Assembly (NCBI GenBank): GCA_977017575.1
Contig: CDRNVI010000002.1
Span: 682,001-746,000 of the forward strand
Direction of reading: 5' to 3'
DNA: 64,000 nt
DNA from: Paramoeba atlantica
Lineage: Eukaryota; Discosea
Part shown: positions 30,213 to 40,947 of the stretch, piece after piece
Layout: every line of letters begins with the position of its first letter
How positions within the stretch are numbered: position 1 is the first letter of the stretch
The notes under the pieces: generated by a model
Databases searched by the model: none
Seen by the model: the letters and a program-made list of their open reading frames with translations, nothing else
Told to the model about the DNA's origin: nothing
Position numbers and translations under genes: made by a program

Positions 30213-30777
30213 CGAATGGATTGGGTCTGGATTGCTTGTTTTTATTTTTACTGTGTCTTGTTTGTCGTATATACTTAGGGGAGATTGAATTGCTAGTTTT
30301 GGGCTGAGAAAAAAGAAAAAGAAAATATACTTCTGTGGAAATAAAAAGAATTGCTAATTTGATTGCTTGTTTTAAATTCATATACCCCCCTAATGGACCT
30401 ACTATGTACTTGGTTCGTCTACTGGGTCAAAATATAGAGGCAATGCCGCGTTTCATACTTCTCCCCCCTTATTAATCGAAAAAAAAAAAAAAAAAAAATT
30501 CGTATTCGCTCTATTACAGCAATCTCTTCTTCACTTGGTTCGCCTTCTTCTTCTTTAGTGTCGGTCTCAAAGGAAAATTCTTCCACGGCATCATCGGATT
30601 CAATATTTATGTTGTCGACATTTACTTCAGGTTCTTGAGGAGAGATGTCAGGATCCATATTAGAACCATTTTTTTTGTCCAAACCATGTGCCTTGCAAAT
30701 CTAATCCTCTCGAAAATAAATTTATATTTCTTTTTTCAAACATGAGAATTTATGATTGACCCATCAAAAGAAGCTCT
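30213..30777. other. AT-rich spacer with acidic minus-strand frame
   Basis: A minus-strand frame at 30500-30660 encodes an acidic run (DDAVEEF...EEEGEPSEEEIAV) that ends in a poly-T tract. It has no known domain and is too short to call. Confidence 0.3.
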
Positions 30778-30870
30778 GTCAACGTTCAACACCCAATTCT
30801 GAGAATAGTGACCAATAAAGATCATTTTCCGTGTCAACGTTCAACACCCTATTCTCAGAATAGTGACTTT
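30778..30870. repeat. Tandem GTCAACGTTCAACACCC repeat
   Basis: Two units of about 55 bases (30779, 30834) end in a small palindrome TATTCTCAGAATA. Parts recur at 21640-21760. Confidence 0.55.
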
Positions 30871-30882
30871 CACTGTAGTCCA

Positions 30883-30950
30883 GTTGGTAAAGGGGTTCTA
30901 TTTTGACGCTGGACGGCCGCGGTTCGGTTCCCGACACCGACATTTTACTA
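30883..30950 (+). other. tRNA-like pol III box pair (SINE-like)
   Basis: TAGTCCAGTTGGTAAAG resembles a tRNA A box, and GCGGTTCGGTTCCC, 40 bases on, resembles a B box. The acceptor arms do not pair, so it is not a working tRNA gene. A tRNA-derived SINE head is possible. Confidence 0.4.
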
Positions 30951-31098
30951 ATAAAAATGAAAAAAAAATTGCTCAAGTTCGCAAAAAAAAACAATTTCGG
31001 AACGATTTTTTTTTATTTTTTTTCTCGAAAAAGTGGCCAGCTGGTCACCAAAAACACGGTTTGCTTTTTGTAAACCGTTACCCCCCCTTACTTCGCCT

Positions 31099-31151
31099 CC
31101 CCCCTTACTTTACCACATTTAGTCACTGGACGTGTGGTGAAGTAAGGGGGG
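31099..31151. mobile_element. Short C/G-tipped palindromic MITE
   Basis: CCCCCCTTACTTTACCACA faces TGTGGTGAAGTAAGGGGGG. A second half-site CCCCCCTTACTTCGCC lies just upstream. The same family occurs at 33777-33857. Confidence 0.6.
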
Positions 31152-31907
31152 TGTCAGATTTTTCTCCAGACAACTTACCACCTCTTTACACAGCCGGAGG
31201 GCTGCACTGCAACCGACTGTTGCATCGGGGTAAGGCGAGGCAGGGCCACGCCCAGTGGTCTTCAAAGGGGGGGACATAGATGGCGCACAAAGATCGATGC
31301 ACAAAGGTTCTTTGTGCAACTTTCTTGGTGAAGACGACGCCGTCATACCGGGATTTTAAACCACAGTCCGGTTTAACGTTCCGGGGGGAATGTTAACGGC
31401 TACAGGAATGCTACGTAGCTGCAGGAATGATAATTTTTGAAGATTGTCTTGGGTTCGTCGACGCAACGGGTTGGTAGCAGCACGTTGTTGCTGCCTTGTA
31501 CTAACGAAAACAGGTAGAGGACTTCGGCCTCGAAAGTTTCAAATCTATCTGTGAAGGGTCTGGCCTGCCAGTGACCAATCGGAGCAATCCGGAATGACTT
31601 AGATTCGTTGAACCATTTCTAATTCAGAACGGTTTTCTTCCACGTCAGTTTCATCATCGCTTTGATCATAAAGTCGCTCCACAGCGTCTTGTAGTTCTAA
31701 AATTTAAATTGGTGTTTAATAAGTTATGTTCTGCGACATTTTTTATATTTTACGATGTAAGAAATTTTCATGGGGGGAAAGTTAAAAACGTATGGGACAT
31801 CGTAGACAAACTAAAAGAAGCATAAAATATAGAATGTGCAACACGAGGTATTACAACACTCAAGAAAAAGAAATTATGCTCAATGTCGATAGCATCATAC
31901 CTTTTTT
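31152..31907. other. Spacer, no gene recognised
   Basis: A minus-strand acidic peptide (RLYDQSDDETDVEEN) at about 31620-31700 follows a TTTTAG acceptor-like site. It has no identified domain. Confidence 0.3.
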
Positions 31908-31972
31908 GGGTCCGTGGGTCCGGACCCAGGTCCCGGACCCCACGGACCTACTTCGGACCCACGGACCCACGT
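31908..31972. repeat. GGACC/GGTCC self-complementary array
   Basis: GGGTCCGTGGGTCCGG and GGACCCACGGACCC alternate on the same strand, so the 65 bases can fold on themselves. A similar array lies at 33628-33690. Confidence 0.6.
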
Positions 31973-32123
31973 AGGAAATATCCTTAGGGCCATAATAAAA
32001 AACTTTGTAAAAATACCGCCATATTTAAAATAAAAGCAATACAAGTATACCTGGGTCACGTAATCAATGTAATAAGCGGGTGGTGGTAATAAGCGTAGGT
32101 TATTCATCGTTTCTAAGTTTCTT
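31973..32123. other. Spacer
   Basis: No feature is recognised. Confidence 0.25.
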
Positions 32124-33270
32124 TTACTTAGAACTAGCATCGTAGATAGCGGTTGACGGCACGGATGCAGTTACAGGCAACCTTTTTTCAGAAACGCAAA
32201 AGGGAGTTGGAAATAGGGATGGTGGACCTAAAATTGTTCTACCAGCATGCAAGGCCTTTCGTGACAATGAGTCTTCTGTTCTACTGACAATAGATTCTCC
32301 TCCGTTCTTGTGGAGGCCCCCGTTGCACTTCTCGGCGATTGCTTGCACTCTGTCTGCTCTTCTACCTGATTTCCTTCCCAAAACTCTCCCTTCACGCTTC
32401 AATCGCTTCTTTGCCATTGAGTTAGCAATAGAATAGCAAGAAATTCTATAGCAATAGGCAGGGGTGTGGAAATGGTGCTGTGGAGGTACAGCAGGAAGTT
32501 CGTACGATGCTTTCCGCGTGCGCTTCGGGGCATGTACGTTCAGGATGTGGGCCTGCAGGCCTTTGAGGTGTTGATGTGTGGCTCCGCACTCGGCACACAC
32601 GTGCCCGGAGGGCAGAGCGTTCCTCAATAGCTTTTTGAACCTCGAAGAGGCCCCAGAGTGAGTCCAAAGTTAGTGCCCTTCTCGTGAGTGCCTCCTGTTC
32701 CACGAGGGAGGTAACGGCGTGCTCTTGACTCAAACAGGCATCGGCTCGGACCTTCTGTCCCCCGGCGCAGACTCAGGAGGTCAGGGAGGAGCCTTTGGCG
32801 CACCTTTTCGAGGGTCCTAAATTGTTGAGACCTGGTGGGAAGTTTGTCAAGGTCCTCATCGATTTCGGGTGTGTCGCGGTCGGTAGGAGTGATCCGCCTG
32901 GGTTGTTGCCCCCCCCCGCCGTCTTGCCTATAACGCCTATAAAGTAGCGGCGGGTAGTTCCGTGTTGGGGGAGGGGTGCGAAGGTAACGTGAGCAGACTT
33001 CTTCAGGATGGGTGAAGGATTGTGGTTCAGGAAGTTGTGGCAGTAGCGCATGTCATGCCTCTCCGCAGAAAAAAGAGCACCGCAAAAATCGCATTCCCGT
33101 GAGAACGACTGTTTAGGGCGGACATCTAGGTCCGGGCGGGCTCCCTTCAGCTCTTCGATGAAGATGGTGTAGCTCCGAGACGCCGTCATTGGCGTGGGAG
33201 CTATTTGCTCCCCGCTACAGAGGGGAGGTAGATTGTCCTCTAGGGGCCGAGGTAGATGGGGTTGTCCCAT
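32124..33270 (-). pseudogene. Decayed zinc-finger ORF joined to Merlin-like fragment
   Basis: The minus strand has CDFCGALFSAERHDMRYCH (frame 32773-33270) and, in another frame, CAECGATHQHLKGLQAH. Two such fingers are typical of the N-termini of RLE-type LINEs. Downstream, frame 32124-32627 continues into NSMAKKRLKREGRVLGRK, matching the transposase C-terminus at 13100. The region looks like a frameshifted LINE N-terminus with a Merlin-like insertion. No RT is present. Confidence 0.4.
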
Positions 33271-33627
33271 GACTGGAATCCTTGTGAAGCCGGCTGCCGC
33301 GTTTGAAGCGCGTCATTGGCGAGAGCCGGGGAGAGAGATAGAGAGTAGGAAAGGAAAAGAGGAAGAAACGTTTGCCCTTGTGTAAGATTGTAGGTGTACT
33401 GCATGTATCCAAAGTTGTTTTATCAAAAGATTTTTGATGTTAAGTACGTAATATTGTAACAATGCTACACGTTTGTAAGATGAAAAACAGGCGCGTTGCC
33501 CCCCTCTTAGCCCGGAAGGTATGCAACAACCAGAGCGAACTGTCTGTGAAGTAAATATGACGTTCACTGTGTTAGTTTTCTAGTACCAGCGATTTAAATT
33601 GAAACTTGAGGCTGACCATCCAAGTGG
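33271..33627. other. Spacer, nothing recognised
   Basis: Open frames lack motifs. Confidence 0.25.
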
Positions 33628-33690
33628 GTCCGGGGGGTCCGGGACCTGGATCCGGACCAGCACGGACCTGGGTCCGGACCCGACGGACCC
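33628..33690. repeat. GGACC/GGTCC array, second copy
   Basis: GGGTCCGGGGGGTCCGGGACC runs on to GGACCTGGGTCCGGACCC. It has the same motif as 31908-31972 but a different order. Confidence 0.6.
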
Positions 33691-33776
33691 GCAAATGTAT
33701 GTAGCATAGTATACTTCAATAATTTGAGGACTTTCGAGAGAAATATAAATTGATCGAACTTTGAATCACTGATTCA

Positions 33777-33857
33777 CCCCCCTTACTTCACCACCCCCCT
33801 TACTTCACCACAAAATACGGGTTTTGGACCAAAAAGTGGGGGCTAAGTAAGGGGGGG
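33777..33857. mobile_element. Short C/G-tipped palindromic MITE
   Basis: Two CCCCCCTTACTTCACCAC units face AAGTAAGGGGGGG followed by TA. Confidence 0.55.
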
Positions 33858-33887
33858 TAACGGTATGTATAGAGAGAACAATTATGA

Positions 33888-34325
33888 GCAGGTCCGAGTG
33901 GTACAGTGTGTAGCTACAGTGGCACGTGCGAGAGTAAGTGTACTGCCACGCGAGGCAGTGACTGCAGTGATGTAGTGTAGAAGAAGAAGAAGGAGAAAAA
34001 GATGTAGTGTAGCTGCAGTGGCACGTGAGAGAGTAAGAGTACTGCCACGTGATGCCGTGACTGCGGCGTAAGTACAGTGGTACGTGAGAGAGTAAGAGAA
34101 GTACCACTTCAGGAAGTGGCTGCAGCGCAGCTGCAGTGGCACGTGAGAGATTAAGTGTACTGCCACGTGAGGCAGTGACTGCTGTGTAAGTACAGTCACA
34201 CGTGAGAGAGTAAGAGCAATGTCACGTGAACCAGGGACTGCAGTGTAGATACAGTGGCACGTGAGAGAGTGATGGCAGTGGCACGTGAGAGAGTCAGTGG
34301 CTGCAGTGTAGCTGCAGTGCTACGA
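33888..34325. repeat. Minisatellite with CACGTGAGAGAGTAAG units
   Basis: About six diverged units of roughly 75 bases contain GTGGCACGTGAGAGAGTAAG, a TACTGCCACGTGA half and a GACTGCAGTGTAG link. Each unit is internally self-complementary (GTGGCAC/GTGCCAC). The same array occurs at 46050-46420, again followed by a foldback element. Confidence 0.8.
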
Positions 34326-34402
34326 GGAAAAGCCTGTCACGAGGTAAAGTCTCCCCCGCGTCAGCGGGTCTGCACCGCCTCGAAGGGCCCGCCGTATAAC
34401 CC

Positions 34403-34598
34403 AGATTGAAAGGGGCGAGGGAGATACGAAACAACAGGCGTGGCAGATTCCCAATGAAAAGAAATGGTATATCCCCGCACGAGAAAAGCCTTTGCGCTTG
34501 CTAGATCGGAGACAAATTTGGTGCGGGGAGATACCATTTCTTTTCAGCGGGAATCTGTCACGCCTGTTGCTTCGTATCTCCCTTGCCCCTTTCAATCT
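34403..34598. mobile_element. Foldback element FB1 with 78-bp arms
   Basis: Arms 34403-34480 and 34521-34598 are inverted copies with few mismatches around a 40-base loop. The arms include GGGAGATACGAA and GCAGATTCCC. It is homologous to 46608-46815. No ORF is present. Confidence 0.85.
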
Positions 34599-34621
34599 GT
34601 TTAAAAAAATCAGCTATCACG

Positions 34622-34800
34622 GCGCTAGGAAAGCCGAGGCGTATTTATTACGCCCGAGACAATGGTGAGTTGCTGTTCCCCTGGTCAGTATGTTGGTCAG
34701 CGCATAGCAACACACTCAGTTTCCGTTAGCTCTTTTCTCTCCCGGAAACGGGCATATTTTTACTATGTTAATGCCCGTTTCCGGATGGCGCTAGGAGAGG
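34622..34800. other. Hairpin pair between GGCGCTAGGA repeats
   Basis: GGCGCTAGGA(A/G)AG occurs at 34623 and 34786. Between them are GGCGTA-TTTAT-TACGCC (34638-34654) and a 14-bp stem CCGGAAACGGGCAT/ATGCCCGTTTCCGG (about 34742-34784). Confidence 0.55.
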
Positions 34801-35520
34801 AACTGTCCCTCTTGTCGTAAAGTAGGGGTGCGCCTCCCTTCCTTCACCTCCCACCACCCCGCTCGGAACCCGGTTCCGAGTCCCCATGCGCTGCAGGACC
34901 CTTCTACTGGACGACGCGGCGTGCCTTCGGTACATAGCGCGCGACACCGGTACATAGCGCAGGAGGCTTCCAAACGCTGGAAGTCTCCGACACGGCGAGC
35001 AAACACGTTGTATGCGTGTTCTAGAGGATGTTCTATGCACCTCTCTTGCTCACCAGCCGTGGCGGATTCTGTGGGACCCCGATGCCCACGATGCATCATG
35101 AATCATGACTCCATTTGCCAGCATTGATCCATGGCCCTGATCACGTTGTATCATGAAGCATGGAAGTCATTTGTAGCATGTACGATGGGAATACCATCCG
35201 CGTCTCACAAATCCGTATAGCTTTCCTGGCGCACTGCGCTTACAAAACATATCGGGACATCTTATCCCGATGAGGCCGTCTCTCTTCGCTTTCCTGGGGA
35301 GGATATCCCGTGCTTTTCCCTGTGTCGCTGCAGAAGGCAAAAAGGACCAGCAGGAAGCGTTGATTGCGCCTACCCCTGCTGGGCCTAAACATCTCTGCAG
35401 GTCTTGCCCTGCATGAAAAAACAAAAAAATTGACCGGGAATGCAGTTTATTTGGAAAAACCACTTTTTGATACTTTATTCGGAGTTCTGTAATTTATTGA
35501 CCTCCGCTCTCCGTGTAAGA
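34801..35520. other. Spacer upstream of the phosphotransferase gene
   Basis: No gene is recognised. Small hairpins include ATCGGGA/TCCCGAT near 35250. Frames on both strands lack motifs. Confidence 0.3.
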
Positions 35521-35555
35521 CATGTTTAAAAATATCCCAGTTTCTGACTTGAGTA

Positions 35556-36494
35556 ATGTATTCTTACCATGCAGACGATCGATCGGTGTTATCTCGAGTT
35601 TTGACCCCTTACTGGTATTGGGTTGCGCGAAGGACCCCAACATACATTTCACCTAACGCCATTACGTGTTTCGGAGTTTCAATTATCATCGTATCTTCTA
35701 CAACGATTTTCTGTGGTAGTGCACACTCAGAGAGCATTATTCCATGGGCTTTCCACTCGCTTTCTCTTTTTTTGTATCAAACCACGGATGCCGTGGATGG
35801 GATACATGCCCGCAGACTAAATGCGAGCTCCGCATTGGGTGAATTTTTGGATCACTCCAGCGATGGCGTAGCAGGAATTATTACCGTGTTGACTACCTTG
35901 CTAACTCTGCATGTCCCTCCGCACAGTCGTCTTCTGGGATGTTGGCTATATGCGTGGGCATACGCACTGGTCCATTTGCGACACTATATCACAGGCATCT
36001 TAACACACTATATGGTCGATGGGGCCTCAGAAGGGGTTATGATTTGTGTACTGATCCACCTCCTCACCGCTGCACAAGGAGGTCGCGCTCTCTGGTTAGT
36101 GAAAATAGGGGGGCTACCCCTTGGAGAAGTCGTTTTTCACGTATATGTTCTTTGTTCTTTGGTTCACATCTTGTATTCTTCTATTTTGCTGTACAGACTG
36201 CCTTCGCGATGCTTTGCTGGAAAACTTCTTGCACCACTGTGTGGGACACTATTCCACATCATCTTGTTTGCATATGTTTTTCCAACATTGCCCACGAAAT
36301 ACCCCTCCTTCATAGGACTGTTCTCCTCGCTTTCAATTATTATTCCTGCAGCGCAGTTTATTGGCCTCCGCACTGTCCCACATGTGAGAAGTACAGGTGA
36401 GATTATACCGATCTTTCTCCTATGCATAACATCGTTCTTCGGTTGTTGGGTAAGCACAATGTTTAGCACGCCTTATCAACGTGTAATAGGTTGA
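35556..36494 (+). CDS. CDP-alcohol phosphotransferase (choline/ethanolamine type)
   Basis: The protein is 312 residues. It carries the family signature DGIHARRLNASSALGEFLDH followed by SSD (D-G-x2-A-R-x8-G-x3-D-x3-D) near residues 80-102 and about seven to eight hydrophobic membrane segments. It would join CDP-ethanolamine or CDP-choline to diacylglycerol in the ER or Golgi membrane, the last Kennedy-pathway step. It is shorter than the usual 390-420 residues, mainly at both ends. The ATG at 35556 follows a CAG at 35538-35540. Headgroup choice cannot be read from sequence. Confidence 0.85.
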   Translation: MYSYHADDRSVLSRVLTPYWYWVARRTPTYISPNAITCFGVSIIIVSSTTIFCGSAHSESIIPWAFHSLSLFLYQTTDAVDGIHARRLNASSALGEFLDHSSDGVAGIITVLTTLLTLHVPPHSRLLGCWLYAWAYALVHLRHYITGILTHYMVDGASEGVMICVLIHLLTAAQGGRALWLVKIGGLPLGEVVFHVYVLCSLVHILYSSILLYRLPSRCFAGKLLAPLCGTLFHIILFAYVFPTLPTKYPSFIGLFSSLSIIIPAAQFIGLRTVPHVRSTGEIIPIFLLCITSFFGCWVSTMFSTPYQRVIG

Positions 36495-36666
36495 ATACTT
36501 TATTGAGTTGGACCACCGCCAATGCCGCAGTACTATTAGCACCTATTATACCTAACCTTATAGGTTTCGACAATTGGAGATGTTTGACAAAATATCTGAA
36601 ATTGCTTCTATGAGAATTTCTCACTCTTGACAGTTAATGCATACATTTATAATGCATACATGTATG
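36495..36666. other. 3' flank of phosphotransferase gene
   Basis: No feature is seen apart from ATGCATACAT repeats at 36640-36665. Confidence 0.3.
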
Positions 36667-36804
36667 TGAGGGACTGTGGGTGAAACCTCGCGAAACCTCG
36701 ATGAAACCTGGATAAAACCTCGGCGAAACCTGGATGAAACCTTGGTGAAAGCCTTGATGAAACCTCGTGAAACCCGGTGAAACCTCGCCACCCGCAGCCC
36801 CTCA
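36667..36804. repeat. GAAACCTSG minisatellite between inverted 16-mers
   Basis: About nine 11-13-base units (GAAACCTCGATGAAACCTGG type) lie between TGAGGGACTGTGGGTG (36667-36682) and its near inverse CACCCGCAGCCCCTCA (36789-36804). The same 16-mer recurs at 39139-39154 and inverted at 39321-39336. Confidence 0.7.
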
Positions 36805-37039
36805 TGTGTCGTTGTGACTCAAACGCGTCACACGTTTATTTAGGATCTAGTGCTCTGAGAGCAAAAGTACGTAAAAGTACCCCCACTTTTACCGAAAAAT
36901 GGACTATTTTTGGTTTAAATCCTTCCAGTTTCTTCCGCTTTCGAAGCCAATTTTTCTTTTTTAGTCTCTTTATTTTTCAACGCGAAGCGCGTAGCACATA
37001 GAGCTGCGGGATTGCGGTGGTTATATAGGAGTCTGTGCA

Positions 37040-37135
37040 AATATCACGTGAAATCTTGTGAAAATTCGTGAAGTTTTGTGAAGATTCGTGAAAATTCGTG
37101 AAGTTTTGTGAAGATTCGTGAAAATTCGTGAAAAC
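37040..37135. repeat. GTGAARATTC 11-base tandem repeat
   Basis: About nine units of GTGAAAATTC, GTGAAGTTTT and GTGAAGATTC alternate. Confidence 0.7.
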
Positions 37136-38987
37136 TAAAAATATCCCATTGAGCCACAGATTAAACTGTCCCGTAATACAGCCCCGAACTGTAGTCTAAA
37201 CTACAGGGGAGGCGCGATGTTTCTGGGGGAGTCTAAAATTCGTAATATTTATCCAATTTTGGAAAGTAATAGCGCATTCGAGAGTTCTCGGAAGGTCTGA
37301 TGCTTCCGCGCAATGCTTTTCCCGTTCGTTTATAAAATATTTTTTTTGACAAAAAAAATAGGAAAGCGATAGTGCTCAAACATGCAATTTTACTCAAAAA
37401 GTTCGATTTTACGCGTTTTTTCTCCCTTATTGAACTCAAAAAGTTCCTTTTATGCCCCGAAAAGGAAATTGATTTGTGCAATCGAGGGGGTGGGCCCTAG
37501 GACGCATCAAGGCATCTCATCGGATGCTGCTTGTATACCATTACAAGGAAAATGATTCCTTTTCTGCGACTGGGCGTCGTTTTGGTGTAATAATTTTTCG
37601 TTTTGGCCAAATTATCCCACAGACCCTTGAATATCTTACGAACGATGCTAAGACTACGTATGAACGCACTACATTAAGTATGCCAAAGCGGATGTTTATT
37701 GTCCGAGAGAAGAAAGGGGGTTACACCGGTTACTACCGTCCCCCCCTATTTACTATTTAGTACCTTGTCCCCCCTATTTAGTGTTTAATTTCAAAGCTTT
37801 GAATTGCCGCCGCGAAACGGCGCCGATTTTTTTTGCACAACCCCGTTTACGAAAAATGGGACCAACCTTGAATATAATATATATTCAAATAAAGGGTCTT
37901 AAAGGGGAAATAAAGGGTCTTAACTCCGATGTATCGTGCGGAGATGATGACGATACCAGCCTTGATTCTTTGTCCCCTGAAAAGGAAGCACCCGTTCCAC
38001 AATTAATTTCAGATCCAAGTGACGAACAATTGAAGTCCTTGGAGAAAAAAATCAATGTCAAGGATGCAATTTATCAAGAGGCTGCGTAACAAACCCTGCA
38101 AGACTAAACGAAAGGTTAGAACTCTTGAAAAGCGTGGAACTAAGAGTGTGGGGGATTTCATAGGGGCCGAAACGCGGAGAACAGAAATAGAACTCAAAGT
38201 ACAATTTTTAAAGTAGGACAATGCAAACGCTCGCGCGGAGTGTCAGAATTAAAAACGTTTCACTAAATTAATAAACGAGAGGCAAAAAACAATTTTTTCC
38301 ATCGTTACATATCGTAGGCCTTGTTTTTCCCCTTCGTTAGCGTAATTTATCTAATTTTGTTTACATATGGTTTCTGCTCTGAGCATTAGTTTACGAGAAA
38401 TATATGAGACAATACGGTATGCTTCTTACGTCATTATGGATAGTTTATTTTATTATACGAATGTACGAATGTTTTATCGTTACGATTCCTACCTCCAACC
38501 ATTCAAAATATTCAACAAATTGGCACACCTTGTGCAAATATTTTTCTTTCTGCACAATACATCGTCGTACCCTCTTTATCACTATACCACTTTCCTAACT
38601 TCCGCTTTAGATTTCTACGAACTTTAAATTAAATTTCAGATGAGTGCTATGTAGATCGACATAATTTTAGAGAAAATATCCTCTTGCATCCAACCGGGTC
38701 CCAAATGGCTTCCAATGCTCTTGAGGGCCTTTAAAGTACCTGAGTTCTCCTCCTTGGTTGATGACTAAAAAATGACGGTTGAGGGAAGTGTAAGTTTCTT
38801 GGATGGAAGTATAAGGGGAGTCCTGATTCATTGTCTGGAATGAAAATGTAGGTATAAAGGGAGGGATCACCCTCTGAAATATAAAAGGGGGTGACAGTAC
38901 TATCCAAATTCTTCCGATATGGCAATGATATTTTTCTAGCTCCCGTATTTTGTGCTGCGGGTAACACCGAGTACCATGCGTACGGTA
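37136..38987. other. AT-rich spacer, no supported gene
   Basis: It includes a C-tipped MITE-like half-site pair at 37736-37788 (CCCCCCCTATTTACTATTTAG, then CCCCCCTATTTAGTG). A 102-codon frame at 37781 has an acidic DDDDTSLDSLSPEKEAP segment and no known domain. It could be a remnant of something, but I do not call it a gene. Confidence 0.3.
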
Positions 38988-39055
38988 CGCGAGTACGGTA
39001 CTCAAGTACTCAAGACCCTAGGTACTCATTTGAGTACTTGAGTACCGTACTCGCG
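38988..39055. repeat. Perfect 26-bp inverted repeat
   Basis: Arms 38988-39013 and 39030-39055 are exact inverses made of GTACTCAA/CGAGTACGG modules. The loop is 16 bases. Confidence 0.85.
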
Positions 39056-39062
39056 AATGTAT

Positions 39063-39130
39063 GTCTAGAGAGATCTCGCGTGATCTCGCATGATCTCACG
39101 TGATGTCGCATGATCTCGCGTAATCTCATA
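39063..39130. repeat. GATCTCGCRT tandem repeat
   Basis: Six units of about 11 bases (GATCTCGCGT, GATCTCGCAT, GATCTCACGT). It is followed by CACCCGCAGCCCCTCA. Confidence 0.7.
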
Positions 39131-39138
39131 TTGGGCCT

Positions 39139-39336
39139 CACCCGCAGCCCCTCAAGTGTATCCCGAGATCGCAGCAAAACGAAACAAAAACCAAAACAAA
39201 CCAGTATGTTCAAGCAGAGATTCAAACCAACAAATAATGGTGACTGATGATGATGCATTGGGCCTTTTGACTCCGAAAAGTTATGGCCCCTCAACTCCCC
39301 AAACGGGTAGTCCGAATGCGTGAGGGGCTGCGGGTG
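39139..39336. mobile_element. About 200-bp segment with 16-bp inverted ends
   Basis: CACCCGCAGCCCCTCA (39139-39154) faces TGAGGGGCTGCGGGTG (39321-39336), a perfect inverse. The interior has no ORF. Confidence 0.55.
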
Positions 39337-39779
39337 GGGATTCGGTGCGGTCTCGGCGCGGCGTACGCACTTATCTCAGTGCAAGAACAGAAAGTGTGGA
39401 ATGGGTGGGGGGTGGGGGCAGGGGCGTAGAAGGCGAAGGCGAGGCTACATGAATCCGGACATTGTTGGAGAGGAAATCTCAATGAAATTTACGGTTATTA
39501 ACAAATCTGCACGGTTAGTACAAATCTACTAAAAGGAATATACGCGTGATTTTACCAAAGAAAGGGGTAACCCTGATACACTCATTTATAAACCCCGCGT
39601 CACCAATAAGTGACCCCCCCTTATTTTTAGCACAGGGGGTCGTGGGGCGGTTATCATACCACGTTGTCGTTCAAAATTTTGAGATCTGTACGTTCCCGCT
39701 GTTTTTAGCTCATTTTAAAACTTTAAAATTCAGTAAAAAAAAATTTAAATTTTTCAACGTTTTTTTCAAAAATGCCAAA
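39337..39779. other. Spacer with G-rich and C-tipped short repeats
   Basis: GGTGGGGGGTGGGGGCAGGGG lies near 39404. CCCCCCCTTATTTTTAGC at 39616 resembles the C-tipped MITE ends. No gene is seen. Confidence 0.3.
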
Positions 39780-40770
39780 ATCGCCATATCGACTCCCAAG
39801 AGGGGGGCTGATTCTAGTGGAAAGGTTCTTTTAAAGATGAGGCACGGACAAGGAGTACCAATAAAAGAGCTAGCCCGTGATTTCAACGTTTCTAGAAGGA
39901 TAGTTAAAAAATATTTGAACGAAAAAAAAACTACCCCAGTATACACTTTGAGTCCTGAGCGAAAAAAAATAATGAACTCGTAAAACGAAAATTGAGAAGA
40001 TAATAACCCCTCTTGACCCCGCTGGAGTACCGAGACTCAATTCATCAAGGCGCATAGCAGCCCAATTGAAGAAAAAGAATATACAAGTTTCAAAAAGAAC
40101 TGTACAGAGAGACTTATCATCCCTGGATTACAGTTATGCCGCTCGACCGCTATGCCAAGGGCTTACCGAACGACAAAAAGTAAAAAGAGTTCAATTTGCG
40201 TTGAATTACAATATGGATACTTCCCGTGTCATCTTTACAGACGAAAAAATATTTGATACGAATGATGGCAGAAGAAAAATGTGGGTAAGGCGCGGTCAAA
40301 AAGCAGCCCCGCGTCAAAAAGTACGTTGGGCACCAAGATGCCAAGTTTGGGGTGCTGTAGGGGTGGGGTGGAGGTACTTGGTAATTCTACAAAATGACAC
40401 ATCTATTACAAGTGAGACGTACATAGAAACATTAAAAGAGGTAGATTTCCCCCCTAATCGTATTTTTCAGCAAGATAGGGCAACGGCACACACTGCTCGT
40501 GCCTCAAAGGAGTACATTGAAAGCGCAATGAGTGAACTTCTGAAAAATTGGCCCCCCAACTCACCAGATCTTTCCCCAATAGAAAACGTCTGGTCTATGG
40601 TCCAAGGGGCGGTGGACGAACAGACCCCATCGGATAAGCCTTCACTCATCCGATGTGTACGCAAAGCGTGGTCTCGCTTGTCTCAAAATGTGATCGACAA
40701 AACGGTCTTAAGCTTTGACTCACGCCTTAAGGAGTGTACACCCCTGTTCCACTTTTTTGCCCGCAATTGA
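39770..40770 (+). pseudogene. Tc1/mariner-type transposase, one frameshift
   Basis: An N-terminal helix-turn-helix (MRHGQGVPIKELARDFNVSR) lies in frame 39546-39983. The remainder, from RLNSSRRIAAQLKKKN through IFTDEK, FQQDRATAHTA and NSPDLSPIENVW, is in another frame ending at 40770. The second aspartate and the glutamate are 35 residues apart, as in Tc1/mariner. One frame change near 39980 separates the parts. Terminal repeats were not found. Confidence 0.8.
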
Positions 40771-40928
40771 TTGAGCGCACCAGATGAGCTTTTCGAATAA
40801 TTTTTTCAGCAAAGTACGTAGATGATTCGCCAGAGCGTGTAAAAAATGCGTTTTTCACCCCTTATTTCAGCTGTGGCGACTGAGCAAAAAAGGTTCGTTT
40901 TTTCCACGTTTTTCAGTAACAAATTGCA

Positions 40929-40947
40929 TTTTTTTTTGTTTTTTTAG
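40929..40947 (+). promoter_or_regulatory. Likely trans-splice acceptor
   Basis: T9-G-T7-AG lies 130 bases before the ATG at 41078. It is one of the strongest acceptor-like tracts in the window. Confidence 0.5.

Noticed and set aside
30883-30950. Possible tRNA gene
   Set aside because: A and B boxes are present but the acceptor and T stems do not pair, so it is kept only as a tRNA-like SINE signal.
30419-31700. Two short acidic minus-strand peptides as exons of one gene
   Set aside because: Each is under 90 codons, they are 1 kb apart, and no shared family or splice evidence links them.
37781-38089. 102-codon frame with acidic DDDD segment
   Set aside because: It has no known domain and uneven composition, and begins in a repeat-end-like sequence. 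Evidence is too weak for a gene.
39240-39300. Hammerhead ribozyme core (CTGATGA)
   Set aside because: The GAAA and stem II needed after CTGATGA are not in place. The same check failed at 43994 (minus) and 724 (minus).
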